7,154 nucleotides of DNA from DSOS01 sp035286585. GTDB taxonomy: Bacteria > Chloroflexota > Anaerolineae > Anaerolineales > UBA4823. The first letter of the stretch is position 1. Every line of letters begins with the position of its first letter. Below, piece by piece: positions 1 through 5,960 of this stretch. The stretch covers positions 1 through 7,154 of the forward strand of contig DATEDC010000048.1 of the NCBI GenBank assembly GCA_035286585.1, written 5' to 3'. A program made the translations under genes and the position numbers. The notes below the pieces were generated by a model. That model searched no databases. It had not been told where the DNA came from and saw nothing but the letters and a program-made list of their open reading frames with translations.

Positions 1-1029
1 GTGTTCAGCACCATTTACGTGGTTAGCGGTTCCCTCACCCAACCCATCTTTGGCTGGCTGACGGATCGGATCGGGCCGCGCTGGGTAGCGTCGGTGGGGA
101 TTTTTTGGATGGCGGCATTTTATGGAGCAGCCATGTTGATCTCGAGCAAAACGTCCCTGATATTCCTGGTGCTTGCCAGCCTGGGATCGGCTGCTTTTCA
201 CCCGGCAGGAACGATGCAGGCGACGCTGCGCGGCCGGACGCATTATTCTGGACATGAGACCTCAGCGGCGGCATATTTCTTCGTGTTCGGTCAGTTGGGC
301 TTGTTTTTTGGACCGGTGGTTTCTGGTCCGATGCTGGAAGAATACAACCTAGTGGGGATGTTACCGTTCGCCGTGTTGGCTATCCCGGCAGGCTTGTTCG
401 CTGCCCGCCAGTTGCGAAAACCGGCAGTCGCTGTGAGGGCACAGAAAAATGATCCCAAAGCCCTCCTTCACTCAGTGGATCGACCTAAAACAGGCGCGAC
501 CCTGCTGTTTTTTGCTTTGCTGGCTGCGTTCCAGGCATGGGCGCAACAGAATATGATCACCTTTATCCCCAAATACCTGAGCGATATGGGCCAGAGCGCG
601 GCCACCTATGGGTTGATTGCCGCCTTATTCATGGGCGGTTCAGCGCTGGGCAACCTGTTGGGGGGCAGGCTGGCAGATCGATACGGGAAACGCAAGGTTG
701 CGTTTATCGGTCTTACCCTGGCAGGCATACCGCTGTATTTCGTTTCCCTTGTAGGCTGGTCGCCCAGTTTATATCTGCTGATCCCGCTGGCAGGCGCGTT
801 GACCGGGGCTACCCATTCCATTATTGTAGTGCTCGCACAGCGCATAATCCCAGGCGGGATGGCGCTCGCCTCAGGGCTGATCCTGGGCTTTATGTTCACC
901 AGCGGCGCCTTGGGCACCCTGCTGAGTGGTCCTGTGGCAGACCTGTGGGGATTCCCGGTACTTTTCCAATTCACTGCTGGCATCACTCTGGCGGCAGCGA
1001 TATTGGCCTTGTGGCTGCAAAAGAGCTGA
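1..1029 (+). CDS. MFS transporter, Fsr (fosmidomycin-resistance)-like, 5' truncated
   Basis: This is a polytopic inner-membrane transporter of the major facilitator superfamily, probably a proton-coupled drug or metabolite exporter. The 342 visible residues are almost entirely hydrophobic helices. MFS motif A (GWLTDRIGPRW, residues 18-28, after TM2) recurs in the second half as GGRLADRYGKRK (residues 221-232, after TM8), as expected for the two six-helix bundles. The FHP motif at residues 66-68 and the segment NMITFIPKYL (184-193) resemble the Fsr/FsrA family. A charged central loop lies at about residues 138-163. Family members have about 400 residues and 12 helices; here TM1 is missing because the window starts inside the gene, so the GTG at base 1 is most likely an internal valine codon. 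The stop is TGA at 1027-1029. The downstream gene is convergent, 11 bp away. MFS membership is secure. The Fsr assignment is by remembered motif similarity, and the substrate is unknown. Confidence 0.88.
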   Translation: MFSTIYVVSGSLTQPIFGWLTDRIGPRWVASVGIFWMAAFYGAAMLISSKTSLIFLVLASLGSAAFHPAGTMQATLRGRTHYSGHETSAAAYFFVFGQLGLFFGPVVSGPMLEEYNLVGMLPFAVLAIPAGLFAARQLRKPAVAVRAQKNDPKALLHSVDRPKTGATLLFFALLAAFQAWAQQNMITFIPKYLSDMGQSAATYGLIAALFMGGSALGNLLGGRLADRYGKRKVAFIGLTLAGIPLYFVSLVGWSPSLYLLIPLAGALTGATHSIIVVLAQRIIPGGMALASGLILGFMFTSGALGTLLSGPVADLWGFPVLFQFTAGITLAAAILALWLQKS

Positions 1030-1035
1030 GGAATA

Positions 1036-1049
1036 AGAGATTAATCTCT
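1036..1049. repeat. Perfect 14-bp palindrome between convergent genes
   Basis: AGAGATTAATCTCT is a perfect palindrome in the 11-bp gap between the MFS stop (1029) and the lipoprotein stop (TAA on the - strand, 1043-1041), overlapping that stop codon. It could fold as a short hairpin in either transcript, but it is not followed by a T-run on either strand, so it does not look like a normal intrinsic terminator. Confidence 0.5.
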
Positions 1050-3302
1050 GACCTCGATGGTTACGTTCACATCTGTCCTGACGCCTAATTGAACCAAAGC
1101 CATTGGAAAAGGCAGATAATGACCCGCGGGGTAATCGAAATTTGGGTTTTCGGTCAGACCCATCCGCGAGCGGGTGTCTGTGAACGCTGCGATTTCAAGC
1201 GGCGCATTCGCAATAATTTGTACCGTTATTCCGCCTTCCAGGCTCCAGGAGACGCCATCTGGGGTTCGATTCAGGTAATATCGCTCTCCCCAACCCGGTG
1301 TATATCGATCCCAGGGATCCAGAAGAATTGGGATCTGCAAAGGCGATGGCGCCTGGCTGACGTAGGTGAGAGTCACGCCAGTGGGAGTCAAGGAATAGAT
1401 CTTAACGTTGGTTTGATTTTTAAAGACGAGTTTGTCCTCCTGTATTTCGGCCAGATATGAGCCATTCGCATCGGCGAAAGCTCCCATCATCACGGAAGGA
1501 TCTGCCCTTTCATCCATTTCGAGATTCCAACTGGCCGGATCGCTGAGCCCAACCGCTAACTGGGAGGAAGGTCCGATGATCTGATGCACTCCGGATGCGG
1601 TGCGCACGAAAGCATAAACCAGGCTGCCTTCCGGGATCTCGGAGATAGTGAATACGCTCTCCGAAGCCAGGATGCATTCCCTCTCACTGTCCAGGTCCGG
1701 ATCTGTCTGGCAGGAGGCAATTGGCCTGGGGACCATTTCCCAATCGGAGGCAGTAAGCAAGGCGCCAACCTGCCCGAGGTAGTTCATCCGCAGTCCCGTT
1801 AGCATTGGGGAGGAAGGCGCTACCGGGGCATTCAAGGCCAGGAAAGTTTGCCAGGCAGCCTGGGCCAGCTTTCCATCGGCAGGGGCATTGGGCAGATCGA
1901 GAGGAGGGATAGAAAGCGGCTGCCCGCTTTCGGGGTAATCCTGGCGCTCAAATGGTACCGCTGCCAGGGTTAGCAAGTCGTATGCATGCAAAGGTTTAAT
2001 CCAGGGATGAGCGCGTATATATTCGAAGGTCGCCCGCGCCCGGCGAGGTTCGCCCCAGGTGGATTGGGTCAAATCGCCTCCGAGCACTAGAAAAACTGCT
2101 TTCTGCGGAGACTTGGAGGGATCAGCGCCAATTGCTGCATCGATCAGCGCCTTGCGCACTTCTATCGAAGGCCCATCCAGTGTAGCTTGCTCATTTGGCA
2201 GCCCCGCAGGAATGGGGATCACGCGCAACTGTCCCAATCTATGCACCTCCACTGGTTTCATCCGATCTGATGGACTATCAACGGGCGAAAAGACGCCGAG
2301 GAATTCATCCGAAAATCCGATTTGAGGAAACGCATAGACGAATTGGGTTGTTGGCAGTCCAAAATTGCGAGCCGACTGCAGGCTACTCTCTAAGCCGTGC
2401 TCCAAAAGCCAGGCTGGAGCAGTGTGATAAGCGGAGGTCGGGTCTCCAAATCCAAGTGGAATATGGGCTGGCAGGATAAGCTGCTCTTGGGCGGCGAGTT
2501 TCTGAACCAGCTCCAACCCACCGGCATAATCTAAGGCAGCAAGCGAGACGGGCGAGCTCAGATCGAGCAGCGTCACCGGAATGTTGTACTCCTGACTGGA
2601 GCGCAATAAAAACGCCAATCCGTGACTGCCGCCCAGCGGACCCGTATGAGCGCCAGCCCATCGCCTGACAGCCTGGGCAGGTGTGTAGGCGGGAAAGGAA
2701 TTCCAAAAGGCAAATAAAACCCCAGCCTGGGCAGGCGGTCGACCATCCAGGGATACTGGTTTTACCCGGTCTACAATTGTCCTGGATTCCGGCGAGGCAG
2801 TAAATACCTGCATCTGCCAGTCAATCAAACCCGAAGGCAGGCTGTCCCGGTTAAAATTTATGTTGATGGTATCCTGGATAGGATCTTGCCACGCCCGCAA
2901 GGCCAGGTTTGGGCGTGGTTTGCCATGCATATCCTGCCCGAGTAGAGGAGCACGGGAAGGAAATACCAGCAAGGTGTCCCAGTGGATGTCTGCCTGAGCC
3001 GGACGATCCCTCTCATCCAGGGGCAAATCCTGCGAGCCACCAGATTCATGATCGATAGCCAGGTAAATATCCGCCTGGCTGCGTGTAGACAAAGAGAGAA
3101 AATCCAGGCGGATTTCCAGCTGCATTTGGTTTCCAGCCAGGAATTTGCGCTCATACACTGCCAGGATATCTTGCTCTGCCAGTGGGGCATCGGCGGGATC
3201 GAGGATACGCAGATCGGTGTAAGCCCAGTTGGCAGCAGGTGACCTGCCCTGATAAGATATAGCCTGTTGACAAGCTACACACAGCAGCGCGATTAATACC
3301 AT
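1041..3302 (-). CDS. Large exported lipoprotein of unknown function with deacetylase-like central region
   Basis: I do not recognise this as a named gene. From the only ATG (3302-3300) it encodes about 753 residues; the frame stays open up to a TTG at 3470. The N-terminus reads LRAPIYMVLIALLCVACQQ: a hydrophobic stretch ending in VAC, like a lipobox, so the mature protein probably starts with a lipid-anchored Cys outside the cytoplasmic membrane. The ATG leaves no basic residue before the hydrophobic core, so the true start may be CTG 3320 (17 residues up to and including the Cys, with Arg2) or TTG 3368. The first 180 or so mature residues look beta-rich, like the accessory domains of secreted glycosidases. 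The next 250 or so alternate beta/alpha (VLFAFWNSF, NIPVTLLDL, KAVFLVLGGDL), weakly recalling polysaccharide deacetylase/GH57-type barrels, but I see no canonical catalytic Asp-Asp or HxxxH motif. The last 300 residues are beta-rich. Fold calls are inference. Confidence 0.8.
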   Translation of the reverse strand: MVLIALLCVACQQAISYQGRSPAANWAYTDLRILDPADAPLAEQDILAVYERKFLAGNQMQLEIRLDFLSLSTRSQADIYLAIDHESGGSQDLPLDERDRPAQADIHWDTLLVFPSRAPLLGQDMHGKPRPNLALRAWQDPIQDTININFNRDSLPSGLIDWQMQVFTASPESRTIVDRVKPVSLDGRPPAQAGVLFAFWNSFPAYTPAQAVRRWAGAHTGPLGGSHGLAFLLRSSQEYNIPVTLLDLSSPVSLAALDYAGGLELVQKLAAQEQLILPAHIPLGFGDPTSAYHTAPAWLLEHGLESSLQSARNFGLPTTQFVYAFPQIGFSDEFLGVFSPVDSPSDRMKPVEVHRLGQLRVIPIPAGLPNEQATLDGPSIEVRKALIDAAIGADPSKSPQKAVFLVLGGDLTQSTWGEPRRARATFEYIRAHPWIKPLHAYDLLTLAAVPFERQDYPESGQPLSIPPLDLPNAPADGKLAQAAWQTFLALNAPVAPSSPMLTGLRMNYLGQVGALLTASDWEMVPRPIASCQTDPDLDSERECILASESVFTISEIPEGSLVYAFVRTASGVHQIIGPSSQLAVGLSDPASWNLEMDERADPSVMMGAFADANGSYLAEIQEDKLVFKNQTNVKIYSLTPTGVTLTYVSQAPSPLQIPILLDPWDRYTPGWGERYYLNRTPDGVSWSLEGGITVQIIANAPLEIAAFTDTRSRMGLTENPNFDYPAGHYLPFPMALVQLGVRTDVNVTIEVRD

Positions 3303-3357
3303 ATATATGGGGGCGCGCAGAGCGGTCGTGCCTACATATGGGGCTGAAAAGTCAGAA

Positions 3358-3379
3358 CTTACTGACAAAGACCTGACAA
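3358..3379 (-). promoter_or_regulatory. Pho-box-like 11-bp direct repeat upstream of the lipoprotein gene
   Basis: Read on the - strand, TGTCAG occurs at 3378-3373 and again at 3367-3362, with starts exactly 11 bp apart. This matches the geometry and core (TGTCA) of a Pho box, a tandem site for OmpR/PhoB-family response regulators. It lies 56-77 bp before the ATG at 3302. If translation starts at TTG 3368, the site overlaps the start codon and is less likely to be an operator. I see no good -10 box about 10 bp downstream of the repeat, so an activating role is unproven. Confidence 0.4.
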
Positions 3380-3399
3380 TCCTGTTGGGAACACGGCAT

Positions 3400-3415
3400 C
3401 TTACATGAACGTAAG
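3400..3415. repeat. Short inverted repeat CTTAC-N6-GTAAG
   Basis: The five-base arms CTTAC and GTAAG flank six bases in the gap upstream of the lipoprotein gene. It could be a weak operator or a chance repeat. I list it only because it sits in a gap crowded with symmetrical elements. Confidence 0.25.
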
Positions 3416-3449
3416 GTGATAATGATCCATATGATTGTACAATATGATC

Positions 3450-3469
3450 TGACACTTGGGCGAGTGTCA
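3450..3469. promoter_or_regulatory. Inverted repeat TGACACT-N6-AGTGTCA over a TTGACA hexamer
   Basis: Perfect 7-bp arms are separated by 6 bp. On the - strand the same bases form TTGACA (3470-3465), a consensus -35 hexamer pointing toward the lipoprotein gene. The nearest -10-like hexamer at 18-bp spacing is CATATT, a 4/6 match, so the promoter is only moderate. A dyad over a -35 box is a typical repressor-operator layout. The element could equally act in RNA as a second hairpin after the ptsI terminator stem. Confidence 0.45.
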
Positions 3470-3472
3470 AAT

Positions 3473-3497
3473 AGCAGCCTGCGGGCTGCTGTTTTTT
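3473..3497. terminator. Intrinsic terminator hairpin, strong on the + strand, weak on the - strand
   Basis: AGCAGCC (3473-3479) pairs with GGCTGCT (3484-3490) around a 4-nt loop. On the + strand it is followed by G and six Ts (3492-3497), a good rho-independent terminator. On the - strand the hairpin directly follows the ptsI TAA (3498-3496), but the tract after it is only ATTTG, so it would end ptsI less efficiently. No + strand gene lies immediately upstream; the only + strand gene to its left in the window is the MFS gene ending at 1029. Confidence 0.7.
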
Positions 3498-5235
3498 AAT
3501 GGCTGTTCTCTCTGCTGGGTGAGCTGGCGGGCAATTTTTCGCGCAGGAATTGGCGCACTTCGGCTGCGCTATACAGCTCCAGACACTTATGAGCTATTTG
3601 TTCTGCGCTGCGGACAGTTATTCTGCGCAGTGCAGCCTTTACGAGCGGGATAGCTCGTGAGTTCATAGAGAGCTCGTCAATACCCAGACCAACTAAAACA
3701 GCGGCAGCCAGCGGGTCGCCGCCCAACTCTCCACACAGCCCCACCCAGCGGCCTTGCTGATGAGCAGCGTTAATAACCATCTGGATCAGGCGCAACACGG
3801 CCGGATCCAGAGCGTCGGCGCGATTGGCAACGGCGGCGTTGGTGCGATCGGCTGCTAATGTGTATTGGGATAAATCGTTCGTGCCGATACTGAAGAAGTC
3901 CACTGCCTGGGCGAGCACATCAGCTATAAGCGCGGCGGAGGGGACTTCGACCATAATGCCGATTTGAATATCCAGCGCATGCGGAAGGCCGGCGTCTACC
4001 AGGGCTTTTCGAGATTGGTCGAATATTCGCCGTGCTGCCTGCACATCCTCAAGAGAATCCACCATCGGGAACATCACCCGCACGGGATAACCGGAGCCAG
4101 CCCGGAGCAGCGCGCGAAGTTGGGTGGCGAAGAGATCCGGGTTAGCAAGCGACAGGCGAACACCGCGCAACCCCAGGAATGGATTCAATTCGCTAGGCAA
4201 GGATAGGTAAGGGGCAGGTTTATCACCTCCGATATCCAGGGTGCGGAAGATCACAGGGCGCGGAGCTAACGCCTGCAATGCCAGGTGATACGCCTGAATC
4301 TGCTCTTCCTCAGAAGGCGGTGTTTCCCTGTCCAGGAAAAGAAATTCAGTGCGGAATAAGCCAACCCCTTCGGCTCCCATCGCCAGCGCCTCATCAGCTT
4401 CGGAAGGTGAACCAATATTGGCAGCTACTTCGATTGCTTTGCCATCGAGGGTTATAGCCGGTTCGTGAGCTTTTGTCAGAGCCTTTTTGTATTCTCTTTG
4501 CATTCGCTCAGACCTGGCCTGAAACGCAGCGATTTGTTCGCTAACAGGATCTGCGATCAATTCGCCCGTATCGCCATCCAGCAAAATATCCCGGCTGGAG
4601 GCGAGTATGTTCATCCAGGGAGCGACTCCCACTACCGCTGGGATGCCCAAGGCGCGTGAAAGAATGGCTACGTGGGAGGTCGGACCGCCTTGGGCAGTGC
4701 AAAAACCGAGGACGAATGATTTATCGAACATGACGGTATCCGCAGGGGTCAAATCGTCCGCCAGGATGATCGCTGGCTGGGCAAGCATGTGCGGTTCATC
4801 GCTGACTCCGGCGAGCAATCGCAGAACTCGTTGGCCTACATCGCGCACATCTGCGGCTCGCGACGCCAGATATTCATCCTCCAGCCTTGCAAGCATCTCG
4901 GCGAAATGCTCAATGCCCTCATGCCAGGCATATTCGGCGTTGCACCTCTCAGCGTCGATTCGCTCGAATACCTGATCGAGTAAAGCCGGGTCGCTGAGGA
5001 ACATTCCCTGAGCCTCGAAAATCAGTGTCTCATCTGCGCTTACCTGCTCGCTTGCCCGGGCGCGAATTTCCTGAAGCTGGATGGCAGCCTTCTCCAATGC
5101 GGTTTTCAGGCGGAGGCGCTCTTGTTCCGGATTGGAGTTGTCGCGCCGCTTCGCCTTGACTTCTCGGCTGGTGTAATGCAACACGGGACCAAAGGCGATG
5201 CCGGGAGAGATGGGAATGGCTTGAATCTTGTACAT
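3496..5235 (-). CDS. ptsI: Phosphoenolpyruvate-protein phosphotransferase (PTS enzyme I)
   Basis: Cytoplasmic enzyme I transfers phosphate from PEP to HPr, the first step of the sugar phosphotransferase system. The 579 residues match the family length (about 570-575). The N-terminal phosphohistidine/HPr-binding part is complete, with active-site His188 in GGPTSHVAILSR (183-194). The C-terminal PEP-binding barrel has GLFRTEFLFLDR (292-303), RTLDIGGDK (331-339), NPFLGLRGVR (351-360), IMVEVPSA (427-434), FFSIGTNDLSQYT (448-460) and GLCGEL (499-504), the last with the proton-donor Cys502. No catalytic residue is missing, so the enzyme should be active. The ATG at 5235-5233 follows a good RBS at a suitable distance. 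No ptsH or EII gene is in the window, so its phospho-acceptor must be encoded elsewhere. It is upstream of, and on the same strand as, the lipoprotein gene, but hairpins and an apparent promoter separate them. Confidence 0.97.
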   Translation of the reverse strand: MYKIQAIPISPGIAFGPVLHYTSREVKAKRRDNSNPEQERLRLKTALEKAAIQLQEIRARASEQVSADETLIFEAQGMFLSDPALLDQVFERIDAERCNAEYAWHEGIEHFAEMLARLEDEYLASRAADVRDVGQRVLRLLAGVSDEPHMLAQPAIILADDLTPADTVMFDKSFVLGFCTAQGGPTSHVAILSRALGIPAVVGVAPWMNILASSRDILLDGDTGELIADPVSEQIAAFQARSERMQREYKKALTKAHEPAITLDGKAIEVAANIGSPSEADEALAMGAEGVGLFRTEFLFLDRETPPSEEEQIQAYHLALQALAPRPVIFRTLDIGGDKPAPYLSLPSELNPFLGLRGVRLSLANPDLFATQLRALLRAGSGYPVRVMFPMVDSLEDVQAARRIFDQSRKALVDAGLPHALDIQIGIMVEVPSAALIADVLAQAVDFFSIGTNDLSQYTLAADRTNAAVANRADALDPAVLRLIQMVINAAHQQGRWVGLCGELGGDPLAAAVLVGLGIDELSMNSRAIPLVKAALRRITVRSAEQIAHKCLELYSAAEVRQFLREKLPASSPSRENSH

Positions 5236-5241
5236 GATTGT

Positions 5242-5250
5242 TCACCTTTT
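5242..5250 (-). promoter_or_regulatory. Ribosome binding site of ptsI
   Basis: On the - strand AAAAGGTGA lies 6 bases before the ATG at 5235. This fixes the ptsI start, which also matches the usual N-terminus of enzyme I. Confidence 0.7.
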
Positions 5251-5271
5251 CAGACGAGGATCCCGGCGTTT

Positions 5272-5301
5272 ATTATACAGGGTTCCTGGCTTTCGCCCGA
5301 A
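5272..5301 (-). promoter_or_regulatory. Probable ptsI promoter
   Basis: A perfect TATAAT lies at 5277-5272 on the - strand. The best -35 candidate is TTCGGG (5301-5296) at 18-bp spacing, which is poor. The implied start near 5265 gives a leader of about 30 nt. The weak -35 suggests a dependence on an activator or an alternative sigma factor, but that is inference. Confidence 0.5.
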
Positions 5302-5416
5302 TTCTTAAAATGCTATTTCCGCGGTTTCAACGCCACCAGGATACTGTAGGACAGTCTCCCAGACTGGCGTCATTGCTTGGATGTCCATATTCCCTGCATT
5401 GATATTCTTGAAGAAT

Positions 5417-5446
5417 AAAAAATATCTCCTGACTGCCTCAGGAGAT
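5417..5446 (-). terminator. Intrinsic terminator after tRNA-Arg
   Basis: A 9-bp perfect stem (ATCTCCTGA at 5424-5432 with TCAGGAGAT at 5438-5446) has a 5-nt loop. On the - strand it is followed by a T-rich run (complement of the six As at 5417-5422). It starts about 13 nt beyond the tRNA 3' end and should separate tRNA transcription from ptsI. Confidence 0.85.
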
Positions 5447-5459
5447 TGGGCCTGAATTG

Positions 5460-5531
5460 TACCCCCACCGCGACTCGAACGCGGGTCTCTGCCTCCGGAG
5501 GGCAGCGCTCTATCCTCTGAGCTATGGGGGC
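5460..5531 (-). tRNA. tRNA-Arg, anticodon CCG
   Basis: The 72-nt cloverleaf folds completely: acceptor GCCCCCA with TGGGGGT, D stem GCTC/GAGC with an 8-nt loop, anticodon stem CTGCC/GGCAG around loop CTCCGGA, a 4-nt variable loop, and T stem CCGCG/CGCGG around TTCGAGT. The discriminator is A. The anticodon CCG (genomic 5498-5496) reads CGG arginine codons. The 3' CCA is not encoded and must be added by a nucleotidyltransferase. The first acceptor pair is a G1-U72 wobble instead of G-C, a small oddity. It stands alone, with its own terminator. Confidence 0.95.
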
Positions 5532-5548
5532 GATGAGATTTCGCCAGG

Positions 5549-5554
5549 ATTTTA
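5549..5554 (-). promoter_or_regulatory. Possible -10 box of the tRNA-Arg promoter
   Basis: TAAAAT on the - strand lies 17 bp before the tRNA 5' end, giving a leader of about 10 nt. At 17-bp spacing the -35 position holds CTCCTC, which does not match the consensus, so the call is weak. Confidence 0.35.
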
Positions 5555-5692
5555 CCACGAGATTTTGAGGCGAGGAGGGTTTTGTAGACGGAATAAAAGG
5601 ATGCCTGTTCGTGATTGGCGACGCTTACACCCTGCACGAATTGGGTATCCGGAATGTGTGTATGCGGAATTGGATATAACGTATCCAAAAAA

Positions 5693-5713
5693 TGTCAGGA
5701 TTCTGTCAGGAAA
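5693..5713 (+). promoter_or_regulatory. Pho-box-like 11-bp direct repeat upstream of the exported protein
   Basis: TGTCAGG occurs at 5693-5699 and 5704-5710, with starts exactly 11 bp apart. The first is followed by ATTC and the second by AAAA. Two TGTCA cores at 11-bp phase with A/T-rich linkers are the hallmark of a Pho box (established for E. coli PhoB). The site lies about 30 bp upstream of the candidate -35, so it would act from an upstream activator position. The identity of the regulator is inference. Confidence 0.45.
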
Positions 5714-5740
5714 AATGCCGAGTTTCATTGCAGTTCTAAC

Positions 5741-5768
5741 TTGTATTTTTTTAAAATTGTTGTAAAAT
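5741..5768 (+). promoter_or_regulatory. Probable promoter of the exported CTPGFW protein
   Basis: TTGTAT (5741-5746) and TAAAAT (5763-5768) are 16 bp apart in an AT-rich tract. The -10 matches the consensus at 5 of 6 positions, the -35 at 3 of 6. Transcription would start near 5775, giving a leader of about 195 nt. A weak -35 fits an activator-dependent promoter. Confidence 0.5.
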
Positions 5769-5790
5769 GAGTTAAGATTGAGTTAAGATC
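5769..5790 (+). repeat. Tandem 11-bp repeat (GAGTTAAGAT units) at the presumed transcription start
   Basis: GAGTTAAGAT occurs at 5769-5778 and 5780-5789, a tandem duplication with an 11-bp period directly after the -10 box. TTAA-containing half-sites at 11-bp phase resemble sites of PhoP/OmpR-type regulators in Gram-positive bacteria. Lying over the presumed start, they would suit repression or autoregulation. It may instead be a small slippage duplication. Confidence 0.45.
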
Positions 5791-5879
5791 GAATGCGTTC
5801 TTTCAGTGATTTTGTTGCTGTCCGGGTCTGAGGGAATACATCGACCGAGATAGCACTGCTGTAATTACAAAAGGAGGCG

Positions 5880-5927
5880 ATGATAAAAAAAGGGCGAAAG
5901 GCATCTTTTGGCTCAATCAACGCGTAA
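5880..5927 (+). CDS. Possible 15-residue leader peptide in the 5' UTR
   Basis: AAGGAGG (5871-5877) precedes an ATG at 5880 that opens a 15-codon frame (MIKKGRKASFGSINA, stop TAA 5925-5927), 43 bp before the main gene. The Shine-Dalgarno match is very strong, but only 2 bases separate it from the ATG, which is too close for efficient initiation. The peptide is basic and has no amino-acid run typical of an attenuation leader. It could be a leader peptide, a ribosome standby site, or chance purine-rich sequence. Confidence 0.2.
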   Translation: MIKKGRKASFGSINA

Positions 5928-5954
5928 ATAACTCCCAACTTCATAAAGGTAATC

Positions 5955-5960
5955 AGGAGG
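5955..5960 (+). promoter_or_regulatory. Ribosome binding site of the exported protein gene
   Basis: A perfect AGGAGG lies 10 bases before the ATG at 5971. The spacing is slightly long, but no better start is nearby, and the signal peptide begins directly at this ATG. Confidence 0.75.

Noticed and set aside
537..1088. 183-codon + strand frame within the MFS gene
   Set aside because: Shifted-frame shadow of the transporter, low in hydrophobic helices and with no RBS.
1089..1460. 123-codon + strand frame opposite the lipoprotein C-terminus
   Set aside because: Antisense shadow with no RBS and a composition unlike a folded protein.
2383..2706. 107-codon - strand frame inside the lipoprotein gene, which could hint at a frameshift
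   Set aside because: The main frame is continuous from 3302 to 1041 without disruption, so this is only an alternative-frame shadow.
3450..3469. CIRCE (HrcA) heat-shock operator
   Set aside because: The arms TGACACT/AGTGTCA and the 6-bp spacer do not match the TTAGCACTC-N9-GAGTGCTAA element.
5417..5531. tRNA as an integration site for a mobile element
   Set aside because: No integrase, no duplicated tRNA 3' end and no attachment-like repeat is present in the window.
5305..5688. 127-codon - strand frame covering the tRNA
   Set aside because: Its middle (HRPHSSEDRALPSGGRDP) is a translated tRNA, and it crosses the tRNA terminator; a conceptual artefact apart from the short tail discussed separately.
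5457..5765. 102-codon + strand frame across the tRNA and promoter region
   Set aside because: It reads the tRNA antisense and the AT-rich promoter, and has no RBS or protein-like character.
5821..5930. A known riboswitch (c-di-GMP, fluoride, guanidine, c-di-AMP) in the leader
   Set aside because: I could not find the conserved core of any of these classes; only short pairings are visible.
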